From Stemphylium vesicarium (lineage: Eukaryota > Ascomycota > Dothideomycetes > Pleosporales > Pleosporaceae), in NCBI GenBank assembly GCA_004380135.1, contig QXCR01000047.1, positions 186,001-250,000 of the forward strand: 64,000 bases of DNA, in the 5' to 3' direction. A program made the position numbers and the translations under genes. The notes under the pieces are model-generated. The model was not told the DNA's origin and did not search any database. It saw only the letters and a program-made list of their open reading frames with translations. Of this stretch, positions 33,410 through 46,430 are shown piece after piece (within the stretch, counting starts at the first letter, position 1; the number at the start of each line of letters is the position of its first letter).

Positions 33410-35807
33410 TGTTGGTTGAGTCGGAAAGGCAGATGGGGAAAGTAGGTGGTGGTGGTGTATGATTTGCGTTGGTGTGTGATTGCCGTTCTACGGTGCTGTG
33501 ACTTTCCGTAGTAGTGTCAGGTTGATCGTTTGTTCAGGGTCGGAAGATTGCAGGTGAAGGACGGCCCGTGTTGAAGGTGATGCGGTTTATCCTTACAAAG
33601 TGCAGAAGCGCAAGCAAGGAAGGGCAAAAAAGGTGGTTGGTAAGACAACGAAGGTTGGATCTGAGATCGGCTTGCGAATCAGATGGAGATGACGTGGAAC
33701 ACGGTGGATGACGAGGCCGAAGCTCAACAAAGTTTCGTATAGCGCCAGGTCCGAGTTATATATTTTTCCGGCAGTCGACCAAGAAGGGGAGATCAACTCT
33801 GTTGTATATGTATATGCTTCGTGGTGAAGTATAGAATGTCAAGAACAGAACTGGGCGCGTACAAAGCCACGAAACGAAGGTATGGGGGAAGGAGGAGGGA
33901 GAGCAGGTAAAGGAGCGGAAGTATGCACAATGTATCCAGGCCCTTTTGAAAATGCGCGGATCCGCGGATCCTTAAGCAGCGTGTCGCATGTGCGTTATGC
34001 CAGTGCGTGTTACGTCCCAGGACTAAAACCTAGGAAGGCCCGGAACAGCCAAGATCCCTGTCAGGAACGCGTGAAGTGAGGGGTCGGGGCCCTGTTTGAT
34101 CGCCCGTCTAGAAACAAGCGAGCGGGAGACGCACCTGCGAGTGCAAGTGCGCCGCGGACAGATTGCTTTTTCTCATTTCAAGGAGGCCTGCAATCGATAG
34201 GAGATTAGGTCATGCTATGAGGCGACGGGGATTATCCTCTGCTCAAAATCACGTTGAGGCTTGCCACACGTCGGTGGCTCAAGAAGGAATTTCGAGGGTT
34301 GAGATGATGCTATTGTTGCTTCGGTCAAGAAGTGCATGCCTGGTGGTTTTTTGTTTTTTGTTGCTGCTACCCTTCTGGGACGCGACGAGCCCTGCAGGTG
34401 TTGGGTTGCTGTCGTGTACACACCGGCGTCCTGCATCGACAATGAGCTTCTTCTAGCATCAGTCAGCGCACGCCACAAACCGTTGAACAAGCACGTCGAC
34501 CGGAGTGTCTTCCACCCACCATGAACTGCTGCCGGAACAAAAGTACCAGTTCAGCCGGCTCAGACGCGGTCGTCCCTACGCGTTGTTTCCTGCGTACATC
34601 CAGCCAACCCACAAGAAGGCATCACCCAGCATATGAAGCTCACAGCGTCTCCACGTCCAACCGACCTGTCTCGAGACCCGGAACAGCTTGTGTGACACAA
34701 CAATCTGCGACAGACGAGTGTGTCCAGATGCGGGATAGACTGGTTTGCCGAGCTGTCTGACGGCAGTCCAGCGTTTCAGATGTGTCGGTCTCTGTACAAA
34801 TCCAGACGCTATTGTGATGCGTCGGAGACATCTACGGCTCATTGATAGTGTACCAAAGGACAAGCGTGCAATGTGCTCATCGTGGTGATGCGAGACGGCG
34901 AGTTGGCACCCGCCCTTCATGTGGATGTCACACTCGAATGCGCTTTTAGCACTCACTCCTGTCTGATGGGCGACTGCATGTTTCAAGTCGACGTGCGTCT
35001 ATTTTACGGGAGGCGAAGAGATCTCGTGTGGAGTAGTGGAAGGGGATGTGCAGGCTCTGTGGGGTCAGCAGGATGGGAAAAGTTGGGAGATGAGCTGTGG
35101 ACCAAGGCCGGCTATTATTGTGCCCCTTCCAATCCTGCGTAAGAGATGTCGCCGCAGGAGTGTACTTCGAGAACCTTGTTGCTGTGGCTGCTTATTCACG
35201 ATGCTACTGCAGACCTGCCATACTACCCAGTAGTACGGGCAGGGCCTCCGGAGCGTTGGGATACGGTGAGCCTGCGGCCACCAGGTGGACGTTGAGTAGT
35301 GTACCGTACTTCAGAGGCACCAATATGTCAGCAACAACGGGCGCATTATACCTCATTTCCTACTGTTGAACAAGCCACGAATCACATGCATGCAACTGAA
35401 CTAAAAGAAGTGAAGCGTTCGAATAGGTAATGTGTCAGGTATTGTGATGAATCGCTCAACGCCGACGCTATGCAATGCCAAAAGTCTACGCCACACCACC
35501 ATTACACCTGTACAAACACTATTCCTACACCCAGTCCGTCCACTGGAGTCTTAACCCTTTCGCGCACATCAAGCTAATGTTGTGTGTCGGGTGATGCTGG
35601 TCGCGTACGTGTCCGGCCATTCCAGACGTTCATGCAACAGTTTTCGCATCAGTGACCATTGCCTGCACGCCAGGCTTCCCAAATTTTCAACCCATTGCCA
35701 AACGAACGCCGATCCCTTTTGATCGCCATTATTTGCATCCATCTATGCAACTCCCTGACTAGCATGATCTCATCCTGGAGTATCTCTGCTACATATCTTC
35801 TCGAATA
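33410..35807. other. 2.4 kb gene-free region
   Basis: No frame with domain or splice support. Contains a tandem/palindromic GCGGATCC pair near 33956-33971. The right end is the 3' region of CCH1. No transposon or RNA gene recognised. Confidence 0.5.
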
Positions 35808-38800
35808 CTAACTGCGTCTTCGTTGTGTGAAACTCCTCCTAATACTTTCACCCCATGCGGAATTGTCAAGCACTTCCAAAACAGAAGCTGCGCTGACTGC
35901 GCTATTCGCCCGGCTGCGAGCATCTGCCTGGCCAGGGTCGGCTTCGAGCGGGCTAGGTGGCCGACTGAGTGCGGAGGCAAATTGCCAGTCTTGCTCGCTA
36001 CCAGTGAGTGAGAAGGGCGATGGCGGCTGTGTGCTTGCTCGCGTGGGCGAGCCGGTCGGTGTTTGTTGAATTGAATTGTTTCTGCTCCGAGTTTGGTCGA
36101 ACTGGAGATGCGGTGGCGGTGGCGAACGGCCAGCGGAAGTTCTTGGGGACGGAGCGTAGAGATCTTGAGGTGAGAACAGAGGACTGCCGTTTGCAGATGA
36201 CTGACCCCGTTGAGCATCGGTAATGTCTTCGTCGTCGATGAAAATCTCGGGGACAGTGAACTGCGGAATCGTTGCCATGCGTCCTTGTTTCTTTTGTTCC
36301 ATGGCGCGGCGGAAGCGTCGGGCCCAGTACAATGTGTCAAAGAAACCGACAACTACGTTGCGGCGAACAGCTTCTTCAACTCGTTGTAGACGAGCTCTGC
36401 GTCTCAAGAACTCTTCCAGTCTCAAGCTCTTGTTATCGTTGATGACTTTGTGATGAGCCAAAATCATCAGGAGCGAAGAGAACTGAATGCCTCGGTCTGG
36501 GTCGCTTGACACAAGCACCTCCTCATAGAAAGTGTTCATGCGTGCTCGCCTGCGACGGATTTCTGCAATTGGTAGCATTGCTAGGCGACGATTCAGTTTG
36601 TCAATATCAATCTCCTTTGTCGGTTCACGGCCTGATACAGGCAAGTTTGACTCTCGTCGAGGCGCTACACCGCACTCTTCCATGAGGGCATTCACGGTAA
36701 AGTCACCGTCATAAATGCGCATCTCGAAGATACCAGAGAGTTCCTGTTGATGTCAGTTGTGCCTTCTAGGTGGTGATGGAATACTTACACCAAGGAGCCT
36801 TGGGAACACATCCCGCGATATGTAGCCCGTTCCGTTGGGATCAAACTCTGCCCAAGCTTGTTTGAAGCGACGTATTTCTTCTCGGCTGATGACCGACAAT
36901 CCACTACTCCGCTGATAGACGTACGAGAAACTCTCGTAGATCAGCGAGACGAACAAGTTGACGAAGATGTACATGCTCAAAATGTTCCAAGTAATGAAGA
37001 GTGCTCGCGCCCACTCAGGACTGCCGCAGTCGCTGTTGAAGTATCTGTCTCCTACCGTGCAGTAGGGCTTGTCGACATTGGCAAAGTCTTCCATAAACTC
37101 GTTCCAGCCTTCACCACCACTCGTGATGAAAAGAAAGATGAGCGCTTTAGGCACGGTTCGGAAATTGATGTTCCCAGTCTCGTTGGGTCCGAATCGAGTG
37201 AGACCGAAGGTTTGAGTAAGAGCGATGGCGTACACCAGGAACAGCACGAACCACGTAGCGAGAAGATTAGCGATAGCTGCGAGACTTGCCGCGGCGGTCT
37301 TGAACAACTGGTCGAGCTGATTGTTCCGGGGGATGAGCAAAAGAGCAATTGAGACGAGGCAGAGCTTGTGAAGCTGAACGAAAACCCTAACATCGTTTCT
37401 CGCGAGCACAAGAATGGATGTTACAAAGGTGCCCGTGACGGAGAAGATGGAGAACACATCCCAAGCACTCTTCCGGAAACGATGCCAAGAGAGACCAATG
37501 ATTCGGATGACCACGTTTGCGATAAAGGTGATGGTAAGGGCAAGGAAGATGTAGTCCCTAGCAGTCTCCCAAGGACCATAGCCTGGGTACCATTCCAAGC
37601 AGAGCAGTAAGAGATGCAATATCAAGAAGCCGGTGATGCACCTCTGCCAATGCCCAGTCTTGGTAACAGCTCGGCGGTAACACCATTCTTCCCAACTCTC
37701 TCGTTGCTTGGTGGATGATGGCCTTTTGGAGGGAGAGACTTGACGAAGAAGTTTTCGCAACTCGAGCCAGGACCGCTGGTCTGTTGTAAGGAAGGCAACT
37801 CCAGTTTGTTCTGTGTAGTTACGCATGAAGACGGAAACAAACAGGGTCAAGACGAAGACCGCACCAAGCAAGTTGAAGATGATGAAGTAGACCGAATTGC
37901 CCTGTGACGCACGATCTTCTGGCTGTGTATAAACCCCGGTGATACTCATCGCAGTCCACATGTTGTCGGTCCAGCCTTCTTGGGATACAATCTGGAACAG
38001 GATGAAGAGGGAGTCTCCAAAATCGTCGAAATCGTAGTAGGGATTTGAGGCCTGCCGCGGAGCTAAGACGTCCCAGTCAAACGGCTGGCTGCTGTATTCC
38101 CCAACACAATCCTTGAGATTACGGCCTCCTTCGAAGTTGCCGTCGTTGCAGGACTGTAGCTGACCGACGAAGAGATTCAGACCGTAGATGGCAAATGGGA
38201 TGAGCAAACTCAATGAGACGAAAGCAGCCTGGTCTTTTATTAGCGACATTCATGAGCAACAATGGTCTTTGCTCACCGAGAAGAGTTTCCACCAACCGCG
38301 GACGATGAGGGCATGGAAGTGATTGCGCGCGCTATCGCTGATGTTGAGCAACCGAAGAGCTCGCAATGCTTTAAAGGCGCCTACGGTTCGAGTGACCTGA
38401 CCCTCGTTCAAGAAAGATGTACCAACATTGACCCAAAGAGTGATCAACACAATCCCATCGATAAAGCCCCAGGAGCCGCGAAAGTAGGCATTTGGAGTCC
38501 AGAAGAAACCATCCGCAATGACCTTGATGAGAGCTTCGGCACTGAAGAGAATAGCGAAACCCATGTCTACCCACACGAACCAGTTCCTGACACTAAACTC
38601 GTGACTCATAAAGTACTCTCGTTGGTACAACGGCGTGGTTATACATGCCAACAGTACCATGGCAATGATCGCTGCATATATGAATGCGGAGAATGCGTAC
38701 CATATGGGGACGGACGGCGCGACTCCTTCGATGCGGTCGCCACCTCGGCCAGGGCCTACGACACGCTGACACAGCTTACGTATCGGGTTGTGAACAGGAA

Positions 38801-41800
38801 ATACGAACAGGGACACGTTGTAGTTCGGGTGATTGCGCAGGTATTCGCGCTGGGCCTTCTTTCGCCTCTCCGTTGCCGAAACCACCTCCTTTGCCATGCT
38901 TCTAGGATCAAGGTCCTCGTATGCGCGACCAAAGTCCAATGGTGCGTAGAACGGATTTGGTTCGCGATGGACAATGCGGCGCAGAAATCGTTGCCACATG
39001 GTAGACATGATGCCGGATCCTACTACAGTCTTTGCGGGACGGATTCCGGGTCGAGGATCTTCATCGTGAGGACTTTCATTGCCATCACCTTCGTCGAGAA
39101 AGTCTCGTACAACAGCGTCTTTGAGAAGCATTTCTGTAGCAGCAGAGCCATAATCTAGAGGATCACGACGTTGTGCCTGGCCAAGCTTGAAGATGGATGA
39201 GAGAGACAGGTTGCTATAGTTGGTAAGCGGCCGATGTGGTTCTGAAGGATTCTCGTTACATACCCAGTCGATGAACTGAGACCATCCTCCTTCTGTTGAA
39301 GAAACGCCTTGACTTGCTGTAAACGTTTTTCGTCCTCGGAAACATCGAAGTTCTCCTGGATGACAGCAATAAACATATTCAAGACAATGACTGCGCAGAG
39401 GTTAGCATCTCAACTCCAACGCACATAGCTTTTTGGCTTACAGTTGGCAAAAATGAACCATAGAATACAGAATGATGCCCCTATCCAAGACACACCGTAT
39501 GGTTTCTGGAATGAGGTGACGTTGTACAAGATCTCGGTCCAATTTTCACTGGAAAAGATCTGATACATGCCCAGGAAGGAATTGTAGATGTCGAAGAACG
39601 GTACCCGGATCATCTCTCCGTCGTCGTCTTCTTCAGGAATCTCGCCCCGGAAGAGTTGCGACGCAAAGATGGATGCGAGAAAGGTGAGAAGGAACACGAA
39701 GAGAATGAGGTTCAGCAGACCACCGGCATTTCCGAACACGATCATCTAATTACCAGTTAGCAGAAGTTCTCCAGAATACAAACAAAAGCACCCACAATAA
39801 GGTCGCGTGTCATTGGCACAGCCAGGACAACGCGATAGACGCGAAGGATCTGAAAGATCGTCAACCAAGCGTACGCTTTGCCGTTATGTGCGGTCTTGAT
39901 GGCTGGTAATTGAATGACCACCGTGATAATGGCAATCATGAGATCGACAATGTTTCGCTTGCTCCTGAAGAAGTGTCTCCAATCAACGATGAACCGGATG
40001 ATGATTTCCACGAATAAAATGAGGGTGATGATAGTTTCCGTGGCGTCGATGAAAGTGCTACGAAAGTGGCTCATCTCGGCGCTTCTCATCATCTGGGCAA
40101 CAAGCCCAAACGCTATTACGAACACCCATGCCCATCTAGTCTTGTCGTAGAAACGTTTGAGAGTGCTGACGCGCTGCTTCTCTCCACTGTCCTCGGCATC
40201 CTCTTCTTTGATCTCTTCGCCAGTAAACGCACTGGTTTTGCTCTCTTCGCGGATGATTTGGAACGAAGAGGTGATGACAGCGATCAACAGCGAGATCAAC
40301 CACAAACTCAAGATGAGCATCCCAACGACAAAGAATAGAGAGCTGATGAGATAGTCAGTGTCCGCTACAGTGTAGAGCAAGTCAGACCAGGTGTTTGATG
40401 ACATGATCACGAACACCAGCTCGAGCGACTGAAGAATGTTGTCGAAGCTTTTTGTATCGTTAAACGGGTTGTCGCTCTCGATACACAATGAGCCCTTTGG
40501 ACATAGGAAGCCTTTACCGTCTTCGGGCCCTGCTGGCCTGCCCGGAGCAGGTATGTATCCTTCGGGTATGTTTCCTGGCTCATTCCTCAATTGTCCGCCG
40601 CAGAATTGGCCGGAGTTTGTGTAATTGTTTATGCGCTCTGGGTCTATCCATACGCAATTTCTTCTGAGACTTGACTTGAAGCTTTGGACACCGACGATTG
40701 AGAAAAGGAGCCAGAAAAAGCCGATCAAAAAGGCTACATTGACCAGCAACGGTGCAGCCTTCTTTAAACTTCGGAGAATGACCTTGGTGATGGTTAACGT
40801 CGTTGTCAAAGCAAAGCACGCGTCAGAACTTACCGAGGTACCACTAGTGAGGTTCAAAAGTCGGATAATACGCAAACAGCTCAGCATATCAAAAACAAGA
40901 ATTACCCGACTATTTTCGATACCCCATGCACCCAAAAGAAAGGCAATCCAATACGAGACTACTGCCACGAAGTCAGTCCGGTTAAAGGAATGCCTCAGAT
41001 AGGCGCGATGCGCCAGACGAATACGTTGTTGTTGACGTGCATCATCCAGACCAACATCTGGGTGCATCTGTGCAGTGGTAAAGGTGCGCAGTACTGAAGG
41101 CTGCTGGGGATCTCGGGTAGGGTCTGTGTTGGTACCACTTCTTCTCTGTGATGGTTGTCGCTGAAACCCGCCGAAAATCTGGTCTGCTTTGTTCATGACA
41201 GCTTCTCTTAGCCCAACCTGACGGTTGATGGTACTGTACTCGACAGGATTGATAATGAAGCCAGACACTATGATGCGAATGATTATTTCCACTGTGTACA
41301 CGACGAAGAGAACTAGCAGAGCGTAGTCGATAGGTGTGAACTTGGAAATATCTTTCCTGTGGTCAGGGTTGTACTCGGCCTTGTCGCGCGCATCGACGGC
41401 TAAGAGGATGGTTTGGATGACAATGAGTACGAGAAGCAGCGGTTCAGTGACGGGATGCACCAATAGATCGCATAACTTGATCCTCAACTTGCTGTCGGCA
41501 GGGAAGATGCCCAGGCTTTTCCCACGCAAAGGGTTTGGAGGACGCTGCCAACTTGGTGTTCTTGAGTAAACGATAGGCGAAGGTGGCTTCTCTATTGGTG
41601 TGGATGGAACAGGCGATGTCGGGCCATCCGTGGCGTACTCTGGCAATGCTGGAAATGGCGGAGGACCGGGAAGGCGGGCGTGGCGCACCGACGACTTTCT
41701 TCTTATAGTCCGCTCAGCAACAGAGGAATCGTTGGTAACATTGACAACACGTTGGGACATGTTCCGCATGATAGTTCCAGCTCGATGCAGAGGCGAACCA

Positions 41801-42528
41801 AATTGACCGGGCGATAGCGATCGGCTCCTTCCTCTCGAATCTCTCGAATTGCCAGTCGCAGCCTCGGCCTGTCCAATATCGTCGCCAAGGCGAGCACCTG
41901 GCGAGGCATCTCCCGGACTGAGAAAGCGCACGCTCTGGAAACTAGAGCGGTCCTGCTCGATTGGGGTGGAAGGGGCTGCCGCTCCGCTTATGGGTTGGAG
42001 ATGGCGCGGGTCTGTCAGGCGGGCGGTATCATCGTAGGTGGGAGAAAAGTAGCCTTGGTCTTCCGAGGTTGCTCTTTGAGGATATGATTCGTGTTCGTAG
42101 GGTGTGTATGACATTTGCGACCCTGGCGTGGGCATGGGTGGTGATGTGTTGCCTTGGAACTCCATACCCATGCCAAAGCCGATGGCATTCTGGAATGCGG
42201 TCGCGTCCAAGGGCGAGCCAGGCCCGTCATCTTCTATCCTCCGTATGCTATTGCTCGCGGGAGCGACGTTGGTGTTTATCTGTGGGCGGGGCGCATATCG
42301 CGTGGGGCTGGGCGATACCTCGGCGATGGGAGAGTACTGCGCATCTCGAAAGTGTCCTGTTGCTATCGCGCCCGTCTGTCTGAGCAGATTGCGCCCGCGG
42401 TCGCTAAGCGTGCGCCTATGCTGATGCGGCGCGGGATTGCCTGGTTCGTCTGGCGGGCGATTGAGGTCTTGCAAAGGTATTGACTGGTCGGTATGTGGTC
42501 GGCTGTGGTTGGGATCTGGGTAGGACAT
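35808..42528 (-). CDS. CCH1: Cch1-type voltage-gated calcium channel alpha subunit
   Basis: Seven exons on the complement: 40834-42528, 39796-40782, 39442-39745, 39264-39390, 38277-39213, 36789-38228 and 35808-36743; 2141 residues. Introns are 45-51 nt. Four six-helix repeats follow a ~360-residue disordered N-terminus. Pore loops read SSNTWSDLLY (N695), SSENWTEILY (E961), SQEGWTDNMW (E1434) and SGGEGWNEFM (E1723), an N-E-E-E filter as reported for fungal Cch1. S4 segments are present, e.g. RALRLLNIS. After repeat IV an EF-hand-like loop DPNGTGYISRDV (1813-1824) leads to a basic, then Ser/Pro-rich tail. Cch1 works with Mid1 in the plasma membrane as the high-affinity calcium uptake system in fungi. 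The 51-nt first intron is in frame and stop-free, so unspliced reading adds 17 residues. Confidence 0.97.
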
Positions 42529-43780
42529 TGGAGCGTCCTGTCTGGCTTACGTCCTGGAACTCGGCATCTGCCCCAGCTTCAGCTCTCTCGATGGGCTATC
42601 GCGCGATCATGCAGGGTCCGAATAGCGGATAAGCGAGTGTGGAACGGTAGTGAGGGCGGAGACGGGCGTTGGTGGGAGAGGTGAGCTCAGCGCAGGATTC
42701 CAAGGGCGCTCGTCGTGTGTATAGGAAAGTTTACGAGTAGTGGTTCAAGAACAGCGGGATGGCGGCGCTGACCCGCAGCCCTGAGCGAGCCACACTGAAC
42801 AAGGATCCGACGACGCCGATTGCTAAGACGGTTAGGCTAGGGCTGGACTCCGCAGGAACGGACATCTGGGTATACCTATGGTGAGGGTTGATGTATTTTT
42901 AGTCCAACACCTTGTCAGGTACCTGTGACGGGCTTGTCCCTACTGAACGACTACACATGATGCCATGCTGCGCTAAAGTCCTTCTTGCACCTGTAGTCTC
43001 ACGCACACAAAGAACCAACATAACCGTTGACACGCCGAAACAGCTTACTGCTGACTATGCAGCTGGGCAATATGCAGATGCCCCTGGCACCCCACTTTTC
43101 AGCCACACAGCTGTGGCGCGTGCTCGCGTGGCTGACGTGGCCGAATGTGAGATTCAGCCGAGTTTCCACCCACCCGCTGTAAATAGGTCTTGGGTCGTCA
43201 TCCTCAGGACCAACGCGTAATGATAATTTCGCGTGGAAGCCCTCGTTATTTCGACAGATGCGAAATGTGACGCAGTTTGATACGTCTTGCTTTGAGTCCG
43301 ACTTTTTGACAAACGGACATGTTCGTACAAACACGGCCCAGCCTTGGAAGTACAGTAGATAGCATACAATAGGCAATTAATAAAATTTAGAAAAAAAAAA
43401 CCCCCCTCATCAGCACTCATGATAAAAGAGCCATTCCTACCCAAATGCCAGCTTACAATCGTCACATGCGTGTCATAGGCGTAGAGGTCATCGATCGAAC
43501 AGCCACCATACCGCTTGAGGCTCCCCTAAACCTGGCGCAAGATCCGCGGGAGTCCGAAAACGGTAAGGCGGGTTTCCGATTCACCGTCGCGACTTCGTGC
43601 TCTCTACTACACCAAAGTGGTAGAGCCGCTCTCACATCACCGCCTTGACCACGCGACGACCGACGACCACCACATCCTTCATCACTACCTGAATATACGA
43701 ATAGACCGCCAATCCCCTCATACCCTCGCCGTCCTCGCACCGTTAATTACACGCGTCGCCGCACGCGAGGCATCGCAGCC
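42529..43780. other. divergent promoter region of CCH1 and PHD gene
   Basis: 1.25 kb between the two start codons. An A-run directly followed by a C-run lies near 43387-43406. Several overlapping frames but none with coding character. Confidence 0.5.
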
Positions 43781-46430
43781 ATGCCGTCTCGAAAACGCGC
43801 CGCCGACGAAATGGAGGTCGAAGCACCTGCCGAGGAGCCAAGCACACTACAGAAACTGCGCAATATGTGGCAGTTTGCCAATTTGGCGCAGTACATCAGT
43901 CTGTTCGGCGATGCGGTCAAGATCGACAAGGACCTTGACATCGAGGTACGTCAACTTGCGCCCAACTCCACTGAGGCTGCGGCGACGTGTGATCGACTGG
44001 ATATGTGCTTACAAACGTATAGGAACTGGAATCCGAATGCCTCAAGCCCCAGCCCTCTGAGAAACTGGCACAGATTGGTCTAGCGCTGCTGAAGCATGTG
44101 TCGTCACATAAGGGCCTCACGTACGTCTCTGCCATTGCGCATGTCGCGCGACCGCTAACACGATGCCAGACCCGAGATTTTCGATGAATACACCCGCCGG
44201 CAGTATGTCGCCAAGGCGCCCGCCAGAAACCCCTATGGCGAGGACGAGGAGCCCCTCAAATTTAACGATTTCGACGTCTTCACAAAGATACGCGTGCTAC
44301 AGCAATTATCCGTGTGGACACTCAACAACCCCAACACAATAAGAGAGAGAATAGCTGCGACAGATGGCGAGCAGACGCTCTGGGTAAGCACCATATTACT
44401 TGCTGTGTGGAACGTAGCTAACGCCGACTCTAGCGCATGGAGCCCACCGGCTGGGACTCACAGGAGAGGTCCATCTTTATTCTTGACGACAATCGCATGT
44501 ACCGAATGACGGATCCTCCGCCCCCTCCCGAACCTACAAAGACCAAATCGAAACCGAAGCCAAAGAAGTCGAGAGGCTCACGGGCAAGCAAGCGGCAAAG
44601 GGTGCTCACTCCCGAGCCCGAGGAGGCTACTGGGGAGGAGCAAGCAGCGAACGAGCAATCGGAAGAAGCAGACGATGGCTTTGGGGGCAAGAAGTGGGAA
44701 TGCCTTTGCGTCACCCTGGAAGATTACCAGGAGTACATGAACAGTATTCGGAAGAGCCGAGATCCAAACGAGAAGATATTGTATAAACGTCTCCAGGAAG
44801 ATGTCATCCCTGTCATGGAGGGTCTGGCTGAAGAGCAAGCGAAGAAGCAGGCTCGCAAGATGAAGGAACTGGAAAATATGCAAAAACTCGCCATGGCCAA
44901 ACGCTCATCCCGAATTTCATCGCGTCTTGAGAAGCAAAAGGAGGTTGAGGAGGCCGAGACAGCAGAACGCAAGAGGCAAGAAGAACTGGCCATGGCCAAA
45001 GCCGAGCAAGAGAAGCAAAAGAAGCTTGAGGAGGCACAGGATTCCCGGAGAATGACGCGCGAGCAGCGGCTTAAGGAGCGGGAGACTGCCAAAATTCTGA
45101 AAGAGGAGGAGCTGCGCAAACTACAAGAAAATGAGCAGAAGCTGGCTTCAAACAACGCGAGGCTATCGGAGCGACACCTGAAAGCCATGATGAAGAAGCA
45201 CGAAAGCGATCTTAAAAGACTAAATGAGGAAGAGGATTGGTTCTTTGATTGCGAAAAGTGCGGCAAATATGGTTCCAACTTGGTAGGCTTCCTGGCCTAA
45301 CTCTTCTCATCCAACACTAACACTGACAGAACGACGACACGCCTCAGATATCATGTGAGAAGTGCAATGTTTGGCAACATATGAATTGCCATGGAATCAC
45401 GGATGATCAGACCGAAGACCCCAAGTTCGTGTTCGTCTGCACTTCTTGCAAACGCAAAGAGGCAGACGCAGATCGACCGAAACCTCAGTCTCTCAAGTTA
45501 CGCCTAACATCACAATCACCCTCATCCAACGAAGTGCAAAAAAATGGTGCTGTGTCCTCCGGGCTCGACTCCATCCAAATACCAGCGCCGCAATCGTTTG
45601 CTCCGCAAGCCTTCCAACCGTCCATGCACCCCGCGCAACCCTGGGTCGATGGTCCAAGCCTGTCTCCTCGGGGTCAAGCTCTTGGTCCGCCTGGTATACA
45701 GAGATCAGAGGCTGCGTACGGATCGCCCACCAAGGGCGCGAACGGCAGCATGTCGTCACCAATACGACCCCGTCACGCATCCCCTACATCTTCACCTCCA
45801 CCTTACAATCTCCAACGGATACCCAGCAGTCCAACCAAGGGCTCGCACATGGCGCAACCGCAGCAAAACGGCACATCCTTTGGTGGCCCCAACCCCTTCA
45901 ACTCCAATCCCTTTGGCCCACCGCAACCCGCACCCTACTCGCGCAGCTTCAGCCGCCCAGCCTCAGCAGCAGGCGCAGGCGGCTCACCAGTAAAGCACTC
46001 GCCCGTCGCCTCACCGCGCCACAACAACGGGCTCCCCCCAAGCTTCAACTTCAACAGCCCCCACTCCTCCTTCCCGCCTTCCTCCGCCCACCGCCCTTCC
46101 TTCTCCCCCACAAAGCACAGCTCGCCAGCGCCCCTCCCAACAACAATGTCGTCTCCCGCCCCAGCCCCCATGCGCATAGCGCCCTCGCCCTCATCCCAGA
46201 TGCCCGCACAGATGCTCCCAGACCCGATCCCCGCGCCCTCGAAACATGACGGCATGAGACCACTGTCCAGCCACCACATGTCTGAGACCCCCGTCTTTCC
46301 GCCCGTGCAGAGCTTGGAACCCCTTTCCAGTCCTACGATTCTCGATCCGCCCGTGAAAAAGTCGAGTCCGGCTCCGGAGCGGTTTCACAATGTGGTGAAT
46401 GGGGAGAATGGGGTTGGTCACGTTGAGTAG
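43781..46430 (+). CDS. PHD-finger protein, RSF1-like (DDT/WHIM-type region)
   Basis: Five exons (43781-43945, 44023-44120, 44170-44383, 44434-45282, 45330-46430) give 808 residues. The N-terminal ~170 residues (LQKLRNMWQFANLAQYISLF, ELESECLKP, LLKHVSSHKGLTPEIFDEY, MEPTGWDSQERSIFIL) resemble the DDT-WHIM region of RSF1/BAZ remodelling partners. A charged region and a long Lys/Glu coiled coil follow (about 280-430). The PHD finger (C4HC3) starts at CEKCGKYGSNL and continues across the last splice with CEKCNVWQHMNCH and FVCTSCK; only the spliced product has all ligands. The last ~330 residues are Pro/Ser-rich. The family context suggests nucleosome spacing via an ISWI-type ATPase with histone-tail reading; this is inferred. 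The gene is divergent from CCH1. Confidence 0.88.

Noticed and set aside
38262..39158. 298-codon plus-strand frame
   Set aside because: Antisense shadow of CCH1 exon 5, whose translation matches the channel family.
40783..40833. Reading CCH1 exon 1-2 as one uninterrupted exon
   Set aside because: The 17 residues it adds interrupt a conserved S4-S5 linker and the segment has full splice signals.
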